A stretch of 64,000 nucleotides of DNA from positions 379,501 through 443,500 of the forward strand of contig JACGZH010000007.1 in NCBI GenBank assembly GCA_014706385.1. The letters are read 5' to 3'. Of this stretch, positions 1 to 12,300 are shown in pieces. How positions within the stretch are numbered: the stretch's first letter is position 1; the number at the start of each line of letters is the position of its first letter. This stretch comes from Phaffia rhodozyma (Eukaryota; Basidiomycota; Tremellomycetes; Cystofilobasidiales; Mrakiaceae). The position numbers and the translations under genes are program-made. The notes beneath the pieces were generated by a model. It saw only the letters and a list, made by a program, of their open reading frames with translations, was not told where the DNA came from and ran no database searches.

Positions 1-541
1 ACGCTCAGGTATGTTTCCATCAGGTCCTCAGGTAACAACAAGATTCGGCAGAGTGGTAGATAGTGATATCTCATTCCTTTTGTAATATACATGTATAGCA
101 CAACTACCACGTGTCCCAGATCCCTCCTGAGTGGTAAGTTCATTGCTTCCATAGATTTCTATTTGTTTAGGGTTGATGGCTCTTTAATAACGGTTCATAA
201 CCATCACCTCATTCGATCTTATAGGCACTCTTGGATCAACCACATCCGAAAGGATCCTCCTACGATCGACCCTATCATGAAGGAGTCTACTCCCACATGG
301 CTGCTCGTGCGTCTTTTCCCTTGTCTTCTGTGGCTTTCTGACCTTGTCGGAGAAATTATCGTCTGCCAGGAAAGATCCATCAACTTTTACTCATACTCAA
401 TAACTTATCTCTTTTACCACTCCTGATCTGCAACAGCCCCACCGAGAGAACATGACAGGTACTCGAGGAGCTTACAAACCTTACTCTACCACCGGTGCCA
501 AGTTGAATGCTTGGGAGCCCAAGGTTGCTCAAAGGGGTTGA
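1..541 (+). CDS. NADH:ubiquinone oxidoreductase subunit NDUFA12 (B17.2), 3' part
   Basis: This is the C-terminal part of a complex I accessory subunit of the mitochondrial inner membrane; the 5' end lies outside the window. Clear coding exons are 99-133, 225-306 and 437-541, and their phases join without a break. An earlier exon probably lies at about 32-54 but is uncertain. The first clear exons encode the family signature SQIPPEWHSWINHIRKDPP, and the last encodes NMTGTRGAYKPYSTT followed by LNAWEPK and a stop. These match the conserved PPEWHxWxxxxxDPPT and NxTGTxxxYxPYxTT blocks of NDUFA12. The related assembly factor NDUFAF2 usually lacks this C-terminal block, so NDUFA12 is the better call. 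Subunit NDUFB8 of the same complex is encoded at 49971-51049. Confidence 0.85.
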
Positions 542-903
542 TCGGGTGTCTCATTTGGCTCCTCTTCTCTTGATTTCAATGTTCTGTACATCCATTTGTT
601 TTGTCTTCTTTGTTGTTCCATTTCTGTCCTTACCACCTTTGTGAACTTTAGTTATTGTATGAACTTGTGTTGTCTTTCTCTGCCTCTGCTGTTTCAAAAT
701 GATGTTGAGATAGATGTACACATTGAAAGGCCATATCGAATGTCACGTGATCGGAGATAGCCCGCCGGTAGCATCCACAAGCGGTGCAAACGGAAAATAT
801 CAAAATTACAACTGGGCCACTTTTTTGGACTTTCTCTTTCGTTTCGACAAACTTGCCGTTCTCTCTTTCTTTTGTTTCCTTCTCACGTTCTCTTTTGTCC
901 GTG
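542..903. other. Intergenic region NDUFA12-NOP53
   Basis: This stretch is the 3' region of the NDUFA12 gene and the 5' flank of NOP53, which run in the same direction. It is T-rich with a CT-rich run just before the NOP53 start. I see no further coding signal. Confidence 0.5.
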
Positions 904-2600
904 ATGTCCAACTCAATAGGTGCTCCCCGTTTGACAGGAAAGGTTTCGAAAAACAAGAAATCGTCCTGGAGGAAGGCCAGTGAGATTGGCGATATTCTTG
1001 ATGGATTGGATGTTAGGAGAGCTAAGGAGCAGACTATCGGAGGGCATGTTTCGGACAAGAAGGACGAAGAGTTGTTCGTTGTTGATACCGTTGGTCAATC
1101 TGGTGGTACGTGTCAAGCTTCTATCTTTGTGTGTCATGTCTTTCTTCGAAGACCGTCTGTTGTCACCATTCAACTACTATCGTGTGGGACAAACGGAAAC
1201 GGAGTAAGAGGGGCTTACCCTTATATGGTCTGTATCTACTCTATCAACGCTCAGCCCAAGCTCCCACCGTTTCTCCTCCAAAGAAACTCCTTCACTACCA
1301 AAAGGTACTCCTCCAACGATCCTCTCACCCGGCTGTCTACTCCCGGCCTTCTTCCTCTGCTCCTCCTGCCAAGAAGAAGATGACCAGAGAGCAAAAAGAG
1401 CGGCTCCTTCGAATCGCTAGAAAAGACATCCGGGGTCCTTTCGGAGCACTCGTCGAGAGAGATCCTTCTCGGTGGGGCGAGGGTTCTGCTCTGTTCGGTG
1501 GCCTTCATCCTGGAGAGGAATACGATTGGTTGGCAGAGTCCAAAGCTACCAATGGAGAAGTCGACGAGAACGCCGAATGGGACGAGGCAAGGACGTTCGT
1601 CCCCAAGGACATCAAGGTCCCACGATCATTACAATCCGTCGAAAAGATCTCTGTGCCTGCTATCCCACTGCCTCCCACCGGTCAGAGTTATAACCCTACG
1701 GTCGAAGCTCATCAGGCTTTGCTCACGAGAGCTGAGGAGAAGGAGCTTGCCAGAGTTAGGAAGGAGGAGAAGGATAGGATTGTCAAGGACAGGATGCACG
1801 CCGCGAGAAAGACGGAGGGAGAGATGATGGGCTGGACGGAAGACTGGGTTGACGGAATGAGGGTCGATCTGCCAAAGGACGAGGAGGAAGAGGAGGAGGA
1901 GGATGAAGAAAAGCTCGAGGCGCCGAAGAAGAAAGCACCTGCAAGGAAGACAAAGGCGGAGAGGAAAAAGGCTGATAAACTCGCTGCTGAGGTTCGTCTT
2001 CTTTATTCGCTTCATCAGGTTCTCTCAATCATATAGCCTCATCTTTCTTCAGCTGACTGAACATGATGTCCATCTTATCTCGTGTCCATTTGTAACATTC
2101 GCGCCCCACAGGAAGCCGCCCGTCTGGCTCAATTGAAACAAAAACAACTTCTCCAAACCATCAACACCCTTCCGACTCTTCGCAAGCAGGTCGAGAAGAC
2201 CCACTCGCTCCGAAGCCAAATGATGCTTCAGAAAGCAGAGGCTAGAGCTGCAAGACTCCAGGCTGGCTTGAAGGGCATCAAGGTTGGTAAACACGTGGTA
2301 CCCGTCGGCATAGAGGAAGACGTTCAACTAGGAGAGGATTTGAGTGAGAGTTGGAGGGCTATCAAAGTATGTTTCTCGTTCCTTTCGTCTCTTCATATCG
2401 TGCCCAGACATGAATGACTGACTGACCTGGTCATCATCTTTGAATCTCAGCCGGAGGGTAACTTGTTCAAGGATAGGTTTACCTCGATGCAACAAAGAGC
2501 ATTGGTCGAACCTCGAAAACCCATCATTCCTCAAAGCAGAGCAAGGACGCAAAAGACTTACGAGAAGCACGCGTGGAAAAACTTTGAAAGAGATATGTGA
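904..2600 (+). CDS. NOP53: Ribosome biogenesis protein NOP53
   Basis: NOP53 is a nucleolar factor that recruits the exosome-associated helicase to pre-60S particles for 7S pre-rRNA trimming. Coding exons 904-1105, 1255-1991, 2112-2366 and 2451-2600 join in phase to give 447 residues. The start is the first ATG of the first exon. Family marks are the N-terminal KKSSWRKASEIGDILDGL block, the central GQSYNPTVEAHQALL block followed by a charged helix, an acidic run of about 14 Glu/Asp before a Lys-rich stretch, and the C-terminal EGNLFKDRFTSMQQR block with a basic tail. The length is near the family norm. It is convergent with the small gene ending at 3270. Confidence 0.9.
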
Positions 2601-3269
2601 GAGAACATACATGGACCTTCACTCTGTCTCTCTCCTTTAGTATGGTATTTCTTCTTTCTTGGTGCAGTCTTGTTTTTCGTGTTATTTGTCACATGCCTTT
2701 GATACACAACCCTTCTTTCCTTCACTACAACCTTGGATCTTCTTCCCTCATCCGTTATGTATGATAAATCATCTTCTATATTCATGTTCGCCTTTCTTAG
2801 TTTCTTCCCCTTTCAGGCAAACCGAGAAATGGTAAAGAAGGAAGAACTGTTTTGATTGGGGAAACTGAGCAATCTTAATGCAAGCCTTTCGACACAAGTC
2901 TTCCACATCTGGATTTTCATCCGAACTGGCCCGTCCGGTCTTTGCGCCAATTTCAAGAATGATGAACCGGCAAAGATGTAAGATCATCCATTTGATACGG
3001 GATCTAAAGATACATTGGTGTCGAACCTTGATTCTATCTTCTATTTTCTAAAACGTTTCCAGCAAAGTGTCTTGACCTGGAGCTCTTGGCTCCTGGGTTG
3101 GTCGGATGAGAGGAGGATAGAGGGAGGGGAGAGAGCAAAATGAGAGAGAGAGACGATGTAGAATGAATAGATAAAAATAGGAATCAAATGTTCAAACGAA
3201 AGTCGTCTCGTCTACTTCGGTGATCACCGCTAGCACGCAGATTTCGGTTTTCAAGTTTTACGTGATTTA
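2601..3269. other. Intergenic region between convergent genes
   Basis: These bases are the 3' flanks of NOP53 (+) and of the small gene ending at 3270 (-). There are purine-rich runs near 3110-3150. I see no credible exon. Confidence 0.45.
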
Positions 3270-4032
3270 TCATATCATACTTCCCCCCCAACCCTGTAGA
3301 ATGTTAGAACATGAAGAATGATTACTATCGCTTTCAAAAAGAAGCAAACGCTGAAAGAACACGAACAATACATACCATGCGAAGACGAGGAAACCACAGC
3401 CCCTACAAGTCCAGAAGATTTCAGTGACGAACGCACAAAAAAGAAGAGAGATCAATCATTCTCTCCTCTATATCAACTTTCTTTTTGAAGCAAGAGTACA
3501 TGATGTCAATATAAACAGTACGGACCAAGGGGCTACACCAACAAGTCTCCATCCAAACCTCTTCCAAGGTCCACCTCCACCTAAATTCTCTCCCTTTTGG
3601 GGACCAAAAAAGTATTTAGGGCCCTTCTTTTTCCAAGTCTTTGTTATTAACGGAATAGCGCGAGGTAAGGATGCTTCCCAGGTTGGTTTGATCACTCGCT
3701 GAGTCCGGTGTGTGCGGAGAGGTTGGATAGGAGGTGGAGCAAGCGAGGTATTGGAGGTTGATACGATAGGAAACTTGAATTGAGTTGGAGAAGGCGTCGA
3801 AGAGGAGGAGGAAGAAGAAGAGGAGGAGGGAGCAGAGAGCAGGTGAAGGATCGCGTCGAATGGACGAGTTGACAATGTAAATCTGAAAAGAGTAGGTGAA
3901 TAAACAGATTAAATTTCGGGGCCAAGGAGAGCACACGCGATGAGGTATAAAAACGACGCACAGTGTTCCAGCGCAGATCCCACCCTTTTGAACGGAGCGC
4001 GAATCAAGGCGAGCATCAGAAGATTTTGTCAT
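3270..4032 (-). CDS. Small protein of unknown function (153 aa)
   Basis: I do not recognise this protein. Four exons (4032-3962, 3882-3543, 3402-3376, 3293-3270) have acceptable splice sites and close in phase, which supports a real gene although the last two exons are only 27 and 24 bases. The product starts MTKSSDARLDSRS, then has a run of ten serines near residues 42-51, a basic Trp-containing centre (KPTWEASLPRAIPL) and a Gly- and Trp-rich tail (FGWRLGLWFPRLRMGWGG). The basic, Ser-rich front would be compatible with organelle import, but no clear presequence is visible. It is transcribed in the same direction as the carrier-like gene upstream of it. Confidence 0.5.
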
Positions 4033-4423
4033 CAGATCAGACTACACCTATCAACTTATAACTTTATCAAAGACTGAAAGACACTTGAACGTACGAGAAT
4101 TAAAACGGTTGCCTGACCGACCCTCGCCCACTTGCTTCCCTCGTAACCGAGCCCACCTTCTTCCTCAGGATCTTCATCGTCTACTCTTGAATGATTTTTA
4201 TCAGTCGATTTACGTCTCGTCCGATCTTCTATCCCAAAGAACGCTTTCACTTTGGGAGATGTGTTTTCGACAACGTCGACAGAGCGTGAGGCATCTGACT
4301 GAGTGGCCTCAATCAGATGTCGGACATGCAGGGCCAGTCGACGAGAGGTGTCGAACGTAGCAAAGAAAAGTCCGTACCTGTGTCAAAGATCATAAGGTAT
4401 GAGATGATGGGGTCACAAGGTGA
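4033..4423. other. Intergenic region between tandem minus-strand genes
   Basis: This is the 5' flank of the small gene and the 3' flank of the carrier-like gene. I see no coding signal beyond short chance frames. Confidence 0.4.
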
Positions 4424-5721
4424 TCAGTCTTTTTCATCCAAGATTCTCAAAGTAACATAGAGCAAGACTGGACCATAAAGGAAGAGCAAGAAACCAGAAA
4501 CATACCCAACAGCATCCTTCGCTGCTCCCCATCTCCATCCTTGCCAACCCAACCTTCCTAATCCCTTCCAATCCTTGATCCCACCCCAATCGAAGCCTCT
4601 GACCATACCCAACGCTCCTCCCGGTCCGGTCCCGACGTTCCTCAATTCTCTCAACCAAGCGCCCATGTCTCTTTTCGACTTAATACTTCCTCCCACAGCC
4701 CTATCACCAATCTGGTTCACCCTGGGTGTTCCTGGAATGCTCGGTAACTTTGCTTCCCTTCCGAGCCCTGATTTCAGATGATCATGACCGCGTTTCCCGA
4801 CAATCAGCCTCGTCAGAAATGATATGACTTTGTCGAGCGGGATGGCCAAGGTAGATTGTGCGACACCTGCGCCGGCACCTGCCAAGAACGAAAGCAGTGT
4901 AGGATGAACGGTTGCGTGAAGGTTATGGGTGAGAAGGGAGAGGTATACAGGTATAGTTGTATCTGGCTCGGAGTCGGTTTCAGAAAGAAATCCAGTAGGC
5001 TCTGAACCGGATGTGCGCTCCGGAGGACGGAAGAAGGGAAGAGCGCTCAAGAGAGAAGATATAACAGAATGCGTGGTGAACAGGAGAGCTAGCCATGAGA
5101 CACATCAAGCGAAAGATATGAGTTTGTTCTAGGCAATTATGAGTAGGAGTGTGACCGAGCTTACTGGTAAGAATGGTATTGAAGAACAGAGGGGGAATGA
5201 TGGGCAATACTAAGGACAACGGTCCATAGCGTTTAGCAAGCTTGAGAAGACCTGAAGGCGAGAACGACCGGCCATCCCGCTGAGCGAGAGCCTTTATGAA
5301 AGCAAATGTCGACACTGTTTCCCCATCCAAGAAGTGTACAAGGAAAAGGTCAGAGAAGTGTTTGGTGCTATGGAACAAGTGGGGTTTCGAGCCTTACCTT
5401 TTGACGGCCTGAATATCCTTGCCGGTCGTTTCAGCATCATCCCAATAAGAAAAATGATCGTTCTGACATAAGAAGTCCTTGAAATCAGCTCGTTTGTCGT
5501 TTGAACGGGACAAATGATACATGTACTAACCTGGATAAAGAGGCCAAGAACGGACTACCCGTAGCCGAAGAGTTCATCAGCGCCGTTGGACCAACACTTT
5601 GTGAGTTGTCTGACTGAGTCGGAGCGATCCCCAACGCAAGAGAGCTCATTTGAGGGCTAACAGAGGATAAGCATGCTTGTTTTACAGGTTGAGAAGAAGT
5701 TGTAGAGTCAGCCGTGCTCAT
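4424..5721 (-). CDS. Divergent mitochondrial carrier-like membrane protein
   Basis: Exons 5721-5531, 5462-5398, 5314-5165 and 5088-4424 close in phase and give 356 residues. The N-terminus is Ser/Thr-rich. Hydrophobic segments follow: TIIFLIGMML, a long segment around SLVLPIIPPLFFNTIL that runs on across the next exon, FLAGAGAGVAQSTLAIPLDKV, and GYVSGFLLFLYGPVLLYV near the end. The segment GAGAGVAQSTLAIPLDKV resembles the odd-numbered helix signature of SLC25 carriers (P-x-D/E-x-x-K/R), and the later KDAVGY resembles an even-numbered helix entry. The three-fold repeat is poorly preserved, so a transported substrate cannot be inferred. It could be a carrier-derived outer-membrane protein. The first gene on the other side (5958, +) starts 236 bases away, so the two share a divergent promoter. 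Confidence 0.5.
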
Positions 5722-5957
5722 GGGATGAGGTATTGTCAAGTCTGGCTGATGATGGTTTGAGATGATATACATCAAAAAGAATTCGCTTGGTCTCCTCCGA
5801 CCACCATCAACACCGTCTCATCCGTTCTCTCCTTTCTACTAAGACAGCGTCACTGCTACCTCCAGTTGGAGAGAACCCTGTTGATCTCATGCTGAATCTC
5901 TTTCGGCCGGTTCGTCTGCTGGCGTCCCACTCTGTTTGGACTTCAAGGTCGTTCGCG

Positions 5958-7901
5958 ATGACCGAATCAATAGCCATGGCATCCAGCAAGTTACAGAGCA
6001 ATTCCAGATTCGCGAAACGCCCTCCTTCCTCTTCGACTGCTTCAGACTCATCGCTTCCAGTACAGTCGTCTAGAAGAGATCGTGATCGGCGATCTGGTGA
6101 AGTTAAATCGCTCCCAACATCCGTGTCTGTTAAGGTGAACTCAGGGGATAACTCTGTATGTATGGATCATCTACTAGTCTCCATACAGACTGTCTATCAT
6201 GATTATTGAACGATCCAGCTCAAACTTGTTACACGGCCTCTAGAGAAAGCCTCGAACACATGATTTGCGCAACGAGACCAACCAAAACAAACAGTCAGTC
6301 TGAATGATGTGATCTCTGTCCTGTACAAGAGCCTGATGGATTGCGTTTCGATTCATGATTGTCAGACTTAACAATCAGCGACATCAACGACAGGAAGGAA
6401 TGGTTCGTGACAAAAGTTCTGGAACAAGACCTGCCATTCTTCGAGAAACACAAACACCCAGGGAACTTGCTTCTAATAAGCAAAATGAGGGCATGATAAT
6501 AAGGAATGACCACCAGGTTAGTCGGGTCGTATAGTTCCTCTTCTGTTGCCAAAATTAACGATTCTTTCCTCCACTTTATCTAGCAAACGGGAAAGAAGAA
6601 ACCCAAAAGGCGCAAAGGGAACGAAAAAGATACATCACCTCTGGCTGATTCAGAAAAGCGAAAAGAAGCGTCAATGACTTTGGAAAATCTCCTGGACGAC
6701 ATGTCGAAGCAAGTAGGTTACGTTGCTCCATGCATTCGATTTTCTTCATTGGCTGATGTTCAACTCTTTGAAAACCCTGTTGGGTGTAGGCCATTCGACC
6801 CATGCCACAGGTCCACGTCCGAACGAAATCTTCTCAGCCTCAAACCCATCAGAACAAACCGGAAAATAAGCCAGACGAAAACAAGAGGAGAGAGCGAAAT
6901 GCCACTCTAGCATCTTCTGAGGGCAGTCGAACAATACCAGGTCGATCCGATCGTCATCGTGATAACGACCATCATCAAGTGAGTCAGGAGCCGAGTCATG
7001 CGTGCATCAGAAATGTGTACTTTCTGATGAGTTGTGCAACACTGTAGTCTATCAGATCGCCCCGGTCTCTTCCCGATGACTCTCCGTCTACCAATAACCA
7101 TTGCCGAGCATCCATCAAAGAGAATGTTTCACAAAAACGATCATCAAACCGTCCACAACGAAACTCGATACGTCACGAACCAACGACACTTCGAAGGCCT
7201 TCTTCAGATAACAGCACATCTGGTCATCATGCATTGGTCGGATCACCAGAACCAGAGCAGAACACCAAGATAAATACACCTCAGGTCAAACAGCTGCAGC
7301 CTGAGCATGAGTTCGACCCAAGCCAAAACGGTGATTTTGTGCCCACCAAAACACCTTATGTCAAAGTCTGTTGATCTTCCGCTCGTTCACATGGTCTTTT
7401 TACTCGAACCCTGGGCTCATTCATATCCTGATTCTGCATTTGACACACATATATGTCTGTCAAGATTGTTTGTCAGAGAGATCCTGGACATACAACGATC
7501 AAAAGGCAGTTCTCTATCAACGATATCCTGGTCAGCGCAATTTGGACACTTCCACCAACACCTCCCTCATTATCCCATCCAGAAGGACAGCAATCTTATC
7601 AGGTTACCGTCAAAGATCCGTATGATCTGGGCAGAGCGTTGAAGATGAAATCGGTATGTTCTTTCTGTTTACTTGCTAGTTTCCTTCTCTTGTCGCTTTG
7701 CAGTCGGCTCCATTTTCTGTTGGAAAGACACCCCTTTGGAACCGGCGCGCTAACATTGAACGGGCTGGGACAACTTCACGGGTTTACAACCTGATAGTCG
7801 TCATTCAGGATCATATCCGCGCATCTCGAGGACGAGATATAAATCATGATAGATCATCTAAGCCTTACTTGACGATGTATACTGCACAGTGTGCAAGATG
7901 A
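5958..7901 (+). CDS. Unknown basic, low-complexity protein (484 aa)
   Basis: I do not recognise this gene. Eight exons (5958-6159, 6219-6297, 6366-6516, 6584-6712, 6790-6978, 7048-7365, 7465-7653, 7704-7901) all join in phase without a stop, so the model is strong although the function is unknown. The product is polar and basic. It has a Ser-rich front, a Lys-rich patch (GKKKPKRRKGNEK) that could be a nuclear localisation signal, a short acidic helix (MTLENLLDDMSKQ), a long Arg/Ser/Asn/Pro-rich middle, and a more ordered C-terminal third (FSINDILVSAIW, then KTPLWNRRANIERAG). A nuclear regulatory or chromosome-associated role is possible but is only inference. Confidence 0.6.
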
Positions 7902-8056
7902 ATGAGCATGTAATTGATACAACAAGAGCAACGAGATGTGAGATGCATAACAAGTCAAAATGATGCTTTGAAAATACATGTGTCTTCTGTCGATAATACA
8001 TCTGCCTGAAACACACGTCCTTGACTTCAACCGTCGACCATCGGCTATCGTCCTTC

Positions 8057-8993
8057 ATGTCTCTCTTCAGTCGAGCTGTCAATACTACCACCAGAAGTCT
8101 TTCCGCATCTAGGGTAAGTGGTTAGGTTTATGTAGAAAGCTGTGACTGTTGGTGTCGTTAGTTCATCTGGGATTCCTCTATCCTTTGTTGTTTTCGTTTG
8201 ATTCATCCTCGTCCGTTCAAGATAGCTCTGCTACTCTACTGATCTGGGTCGACCAGCGGCTGACACCGTCCTCCAAGGGAAGCTCTTGGTTGACGTCGAG
8301 TATAAAACCTCCAAGTATGGAGAGTAAGCCCGCGTTTGCTTCGATCTCGGTGAGTTCACTGCATGATGGCGTCGAGTAGACACTGATCTCCGATTTGTGT
8401 TCTGTCTCTTTGATTTCGCAATGATAGTAAGAGGACATATGCCAGGTGAGGGGTCGCTCGGATCCATACAAACATATCTTTCGTTGAAACGCCTTGTAAG
8501 AATTCAAAACTCATTGCCATGTGTTAAACGGATCTTGCTTGTTTCGCTATTCTATCAGCATCAACATCAAGAGATGTAAGTCGCCAGACCCCTACCTGTT
8601 CGTCGATCCACGACATTATTGCTGAGACTTTGAACTGTATCATCACCTTTCCATCCACCTCTTTTTCTTGTCTCTCACGATATCGTTTGATGAAAAAGTA
8701 AAACAGGACAAAACGGAGTTTGATATCTTCAACATCGTTGCCTATGGTGAAGAAGCTGTCAGATACGTCCGAGAAGACCTTGCAAGCGCTAAGAGTGGCT
8801 CAACTGTAGAAGTCGGTGTTTCTCTATTCTCAAGAAGAGAACAATTGGCAGCTCATATTAGGAATGAAAAGCCGTTCTTCATACATGTTTGTAAGATGCA
8901 GTATGGTGAGTCGACCGAAAGTTTTCTTTCTCTTTGGAACTCACGACTCGAGAAACTTGCAAGATGGATCTTGATCTTTTAGGGAGCGTTTGA
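8057..8993 (+). CDS. Mitochondrial single-stranded DNA-binding protein-like (RIM1/mtSSB type)
   Basis: The likely role is binding single-stranded mitochondrial DNA through an OB fold. Exons 8057-8113, 8226-8323, 8432-8445, 8563-8579, 8707-8905 and 8983-8993 close in phase and give 131 residues, the usual size of mtSSB/Rim1. The first 20 residues (MSLFSRAVNTTTRSLSASRL) are a typical presequence. Next comes LQGKLLVDVEYKTSKYGE, then the strand-helix block DKTEFDIFNIVAYGEEAVRY, which corresponds to the KTEWHxVVxFGxxAE block of S​SB proteins, and KSGSTVEVGVSL, which corresponds to KGSxVxVEG. Overall similarity is distant, so this is a fold-level call. Two exons are only 14 and 17 bases long. Confidence 0.5.
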
Positions 8994-9327
8994 CTTATCA
9001 TCTCAATCGTTCGACGGCTTAGCATTTGGCAGGGTCATCTCATAGATTCTTTATGCTCGTATTGTTCTTAAATATTTCTTGTGCTTCAATCGTGTGTCTT
9101 CTTCTCTCTCTCTCTCTTTTTGGGCAGTATCTTCAGTATATTATGAGCTTTCCATGTGTACAAGACGTGAAAAACGTCGTGTGATCCGCTCAAAGTCCGC
9201 GAATGAGGGTGATAGAATAAGACGAAAGCATATGTTATACAACACACACACACATATATATATATATATTTCGTCCTCAGGCAGCGGATGTCAACTACAT
9301 ATCTTTCTATCAAAGAAAAGAAAAAGA
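8994..9327. other. Intergenic region between convergent genes
   Basis: This region lies between the S​SB-like gene (+) and the long unknown gene (-). It contains a CT run near 9105-9118 and an AC/TA microsatellite at about 9241-9270. There is no coding signal. Confidence 0.5.
9241..9270. repeat. AC/AT dinucleotide microsatellite
   Basis: About six AC units run directly into about nine AT units in a non-coding stretch. This is a simple repeat likely to vary in length between strains. Confidence 0.9.
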
Positions 9328-12300
9328 CTATTTCTTAGGCCTCTTGTAGTCCTTCAAGTTCCTTGGTTGCAACCGGGGGGAGTTATACAGGATGTTTCCA
9401 GACGACTTCCTCGCTACCGCTACCGCGGCTGAAATCGCTGCCGTTGCCGCCGGCGAAGATTTGGAGTTTGGGATCGAGGGGGGTGGAGAAAACACGGATG
9501 AAGAGGAAGAATCTTGAGTGGACGATGGTGCGTTCGGGTTAATCTTGATGAAATTAGCCAACACCTCGTGTCGGACAGGCTTATTGAGTAGTCCGTGGCC
9601 GGTCTTCAAGTCGACTTCGTAGTTAGCATCAGGATTGATCGCCTCTTCCTTTGCGAAGAAATCCACGACTCGTCTTCTAGCGTGTTCAGCTGAGTGCCAA
9701 GCCGCCACAGCCTTTTCAGAGTCCACCTTTGGTTGGTACGTTGGTATCTGGAAATTTGGGGCTGGTGCATTTGGAGTGGGAGGGTTTGATGGGGGAGTAG
9801 CAACGATAGGTTTAGATCTTCCGATTGAGTCACGGACGTGGTGCCGGTTGGCGGTCTTTTGTTCCTGAACCGACTTGTAGGTCAAAACAGGACGAGGGGC
9901 ATGTGGATTTCTCTCTTCCCTCCACTTTGTGCTTTTGTTCGTCCATGGTGCTGGCGGCACTGATGCCGCTGATGGTGCCGATGACGTTGATAGTGCAGGG
10001 GCTGGGAACTCCTTTTCGATGATGGACTTCATCTTGGATTGTATTTTATTCCATCTTACCATCTGGTCACGCTGACGGTTTGGTTCTCCCACCAAGTTTC
10101 GGTCCATCGGTTCCATTTTAGACGTCCAGGCTCCTGATCTTCTTGCGATTTTGAACAAAGCAGAATAATCGGTCGTGTATAATCCATTGGCCAGCACAGG
10201 TGCATCTGCAGAAGCAGTCGGAGGAGAAGTCAGAACTTCTTTCCAAGGTCGGTATTGAGCTTTTGGAGCATGAATTCCTAGATCGAATGAAAGACTCGGC
10301 AGGGGGGAGGTCGTGTTTGTTTGTCCACTAAGAAACGACGGGGGAGGTTGTCTCGCGATATCGGTCCCATCACGAATGAACGTGTATGCATCGATCTCTC
10401 TTCCTCTGCCTCCGCCATCCGATGATCGATGGGAGGTACTAGAACCATCAGCAAGAGAAGGGTTCCTCCATCCGGGGGCGAGATCGCGTCTTCGGTCGAA
10501 CAAGTTGAGAAGATCCGTCGGATCGTAGATGGAGAGCAGGAACAAGGGGTTTGCAGGCCGATTCAGAGCTTCGCCGATATCTTGCATCTCCATTGCGATT
10601 TCGTCTCTAGCGCCAAAGATGTCTCTCGTAATGACGGTTGTTTCCGGAGACCCTGATCGACCCGTAAACCAAAAACAACTCAAGTCGTGAATAACGTATC
10701 TCACGAAAGCAACTCGGGTATAAGGAACAAGGAAGAGACATACACGCTTCAGAGCCGGGCGCATTTCGGTATTCGTAGATGTAGGAGCCTAACAACATCT
10801 TTCCAGCTCGTTTTCCACTGGCAGAAGACTCTTTGGAAAGTCCGTGTGAAAACACGTAGATTGCCAGTGGGTTTTGTTCTCTTTGATTTATGATCACGTT
10901 GAGATCCTATATTCACGCGCGCATGTAACGACGATTATCAGAACAACTTTCCTCGACCCGCAAATCAACAGATGTAGAATGAGGAGAAACAGGACCAACC
11001 GAGTGATAGTTGAAGTCCACAGAGATTCTTTGAAGGATCTCTGTCACAGCGATGATCGTCTCTCGAAATCTGGATTCGGCCATGGCCTCATTGGTTGCCA
11101 AGCTGTCTTGTGAGGATGAAGGTGAAGACAAAGATAAGGAGAACAAAGCGTCTTGGAAGAAATCGATGGATCGGTACTCGAAGCCTTGGAGTTGAGATGT
11201 GTTATGGAAGACTGTAAGAAGTCCTTGTCGTTCTTCAAGTCGAAGCATGAACCTAGAATAAAGGGTTGTGAGCAGTGAGACGCTGGGACCGATAGATAGG
11301 GAGAGGAATACGAACCAGTCTTGAACCATGTCTCTCAAATTGGAACTTTCCCTTTCGATTTGGAATAGTTCCATTTGCTCGTCAAACTTCTTCAACCTCT
11401 CGCCCTATACGATTTATAAAAACAAGAAAATAAGTATACCGAGGAAATCTCGTAGTCACGGCGCAAACGACGAGAACAGGACGGGGAGATACGTACTTCG
11501 CCGGGCATGCAGTCATGCATAATCCGATTCGTAACTTTGGTCTTCACAGAGAATTCTCCGTTCCCTGGCAAGTTAGGAGACGAGTAAAGTCTTGATGCGC
11601 CCAAGTAGATATCCATGAGCTTTTGACCATCCCAGATGATCACGATGAATGAGGGTCAGTTCGACATATTACTGGACGAAAGATCAGATCACGGAGGAAG
11701 AGTGGTACCTCGATAACTTTTGCTCGCTCAAGTCTTGTTTGTTCCACCTGATCCACAAAATCGACATTTCCAATCAAATTCTCCATCTGATCCGTAGGCG
11801 TAGTCATCATCTTTGACACGATCGTATCCTGTTTGATGTAAATCGCTTCAATCGACAATCAATTCGTGCGGCGAAACGAAGTGGAGGACAGAGGGTTAAA
11901 GGACAAAGATGATAACACTGACAATATTTTTAAAGTGTTTCAAAGGCTGAACAGATAGATCGACGTCTTCTACTATATGATAGACGTTTGTATCATCTTT
12001 TTGCAACAAGTTGAACGACATAGGACGCTTTATTGCCGTTGAACAGATTGAACACAGCGCGTCAGCAAGTTAGACTACATAAGCTCTGAAAACACCTCCA
12101 GAAGTAGAAGGACAAACATAGTTTTGGAAACTAGAAGCACCCTTATCCGACAGGTCCGATCTAGCAGAGATTGAGTTGTATACCAAGGCGCATAATGTCG
12201 AAAAATATGACGAATCACTCAGAAAAGTCGGTCTTGAGTCCTTGTCTGCTGCACTCTCCATAGCCTGGTTCCCACCATGATAACCATCAATCGCCCAAAA

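Noticed and set aside
1106..1254. Possible extra 52-base exon inside NOP53 intron 1
   Set aside because: Including 1152-1203 breaks the reading frame, whereas joining 1105 directly to 1255 keeps it.
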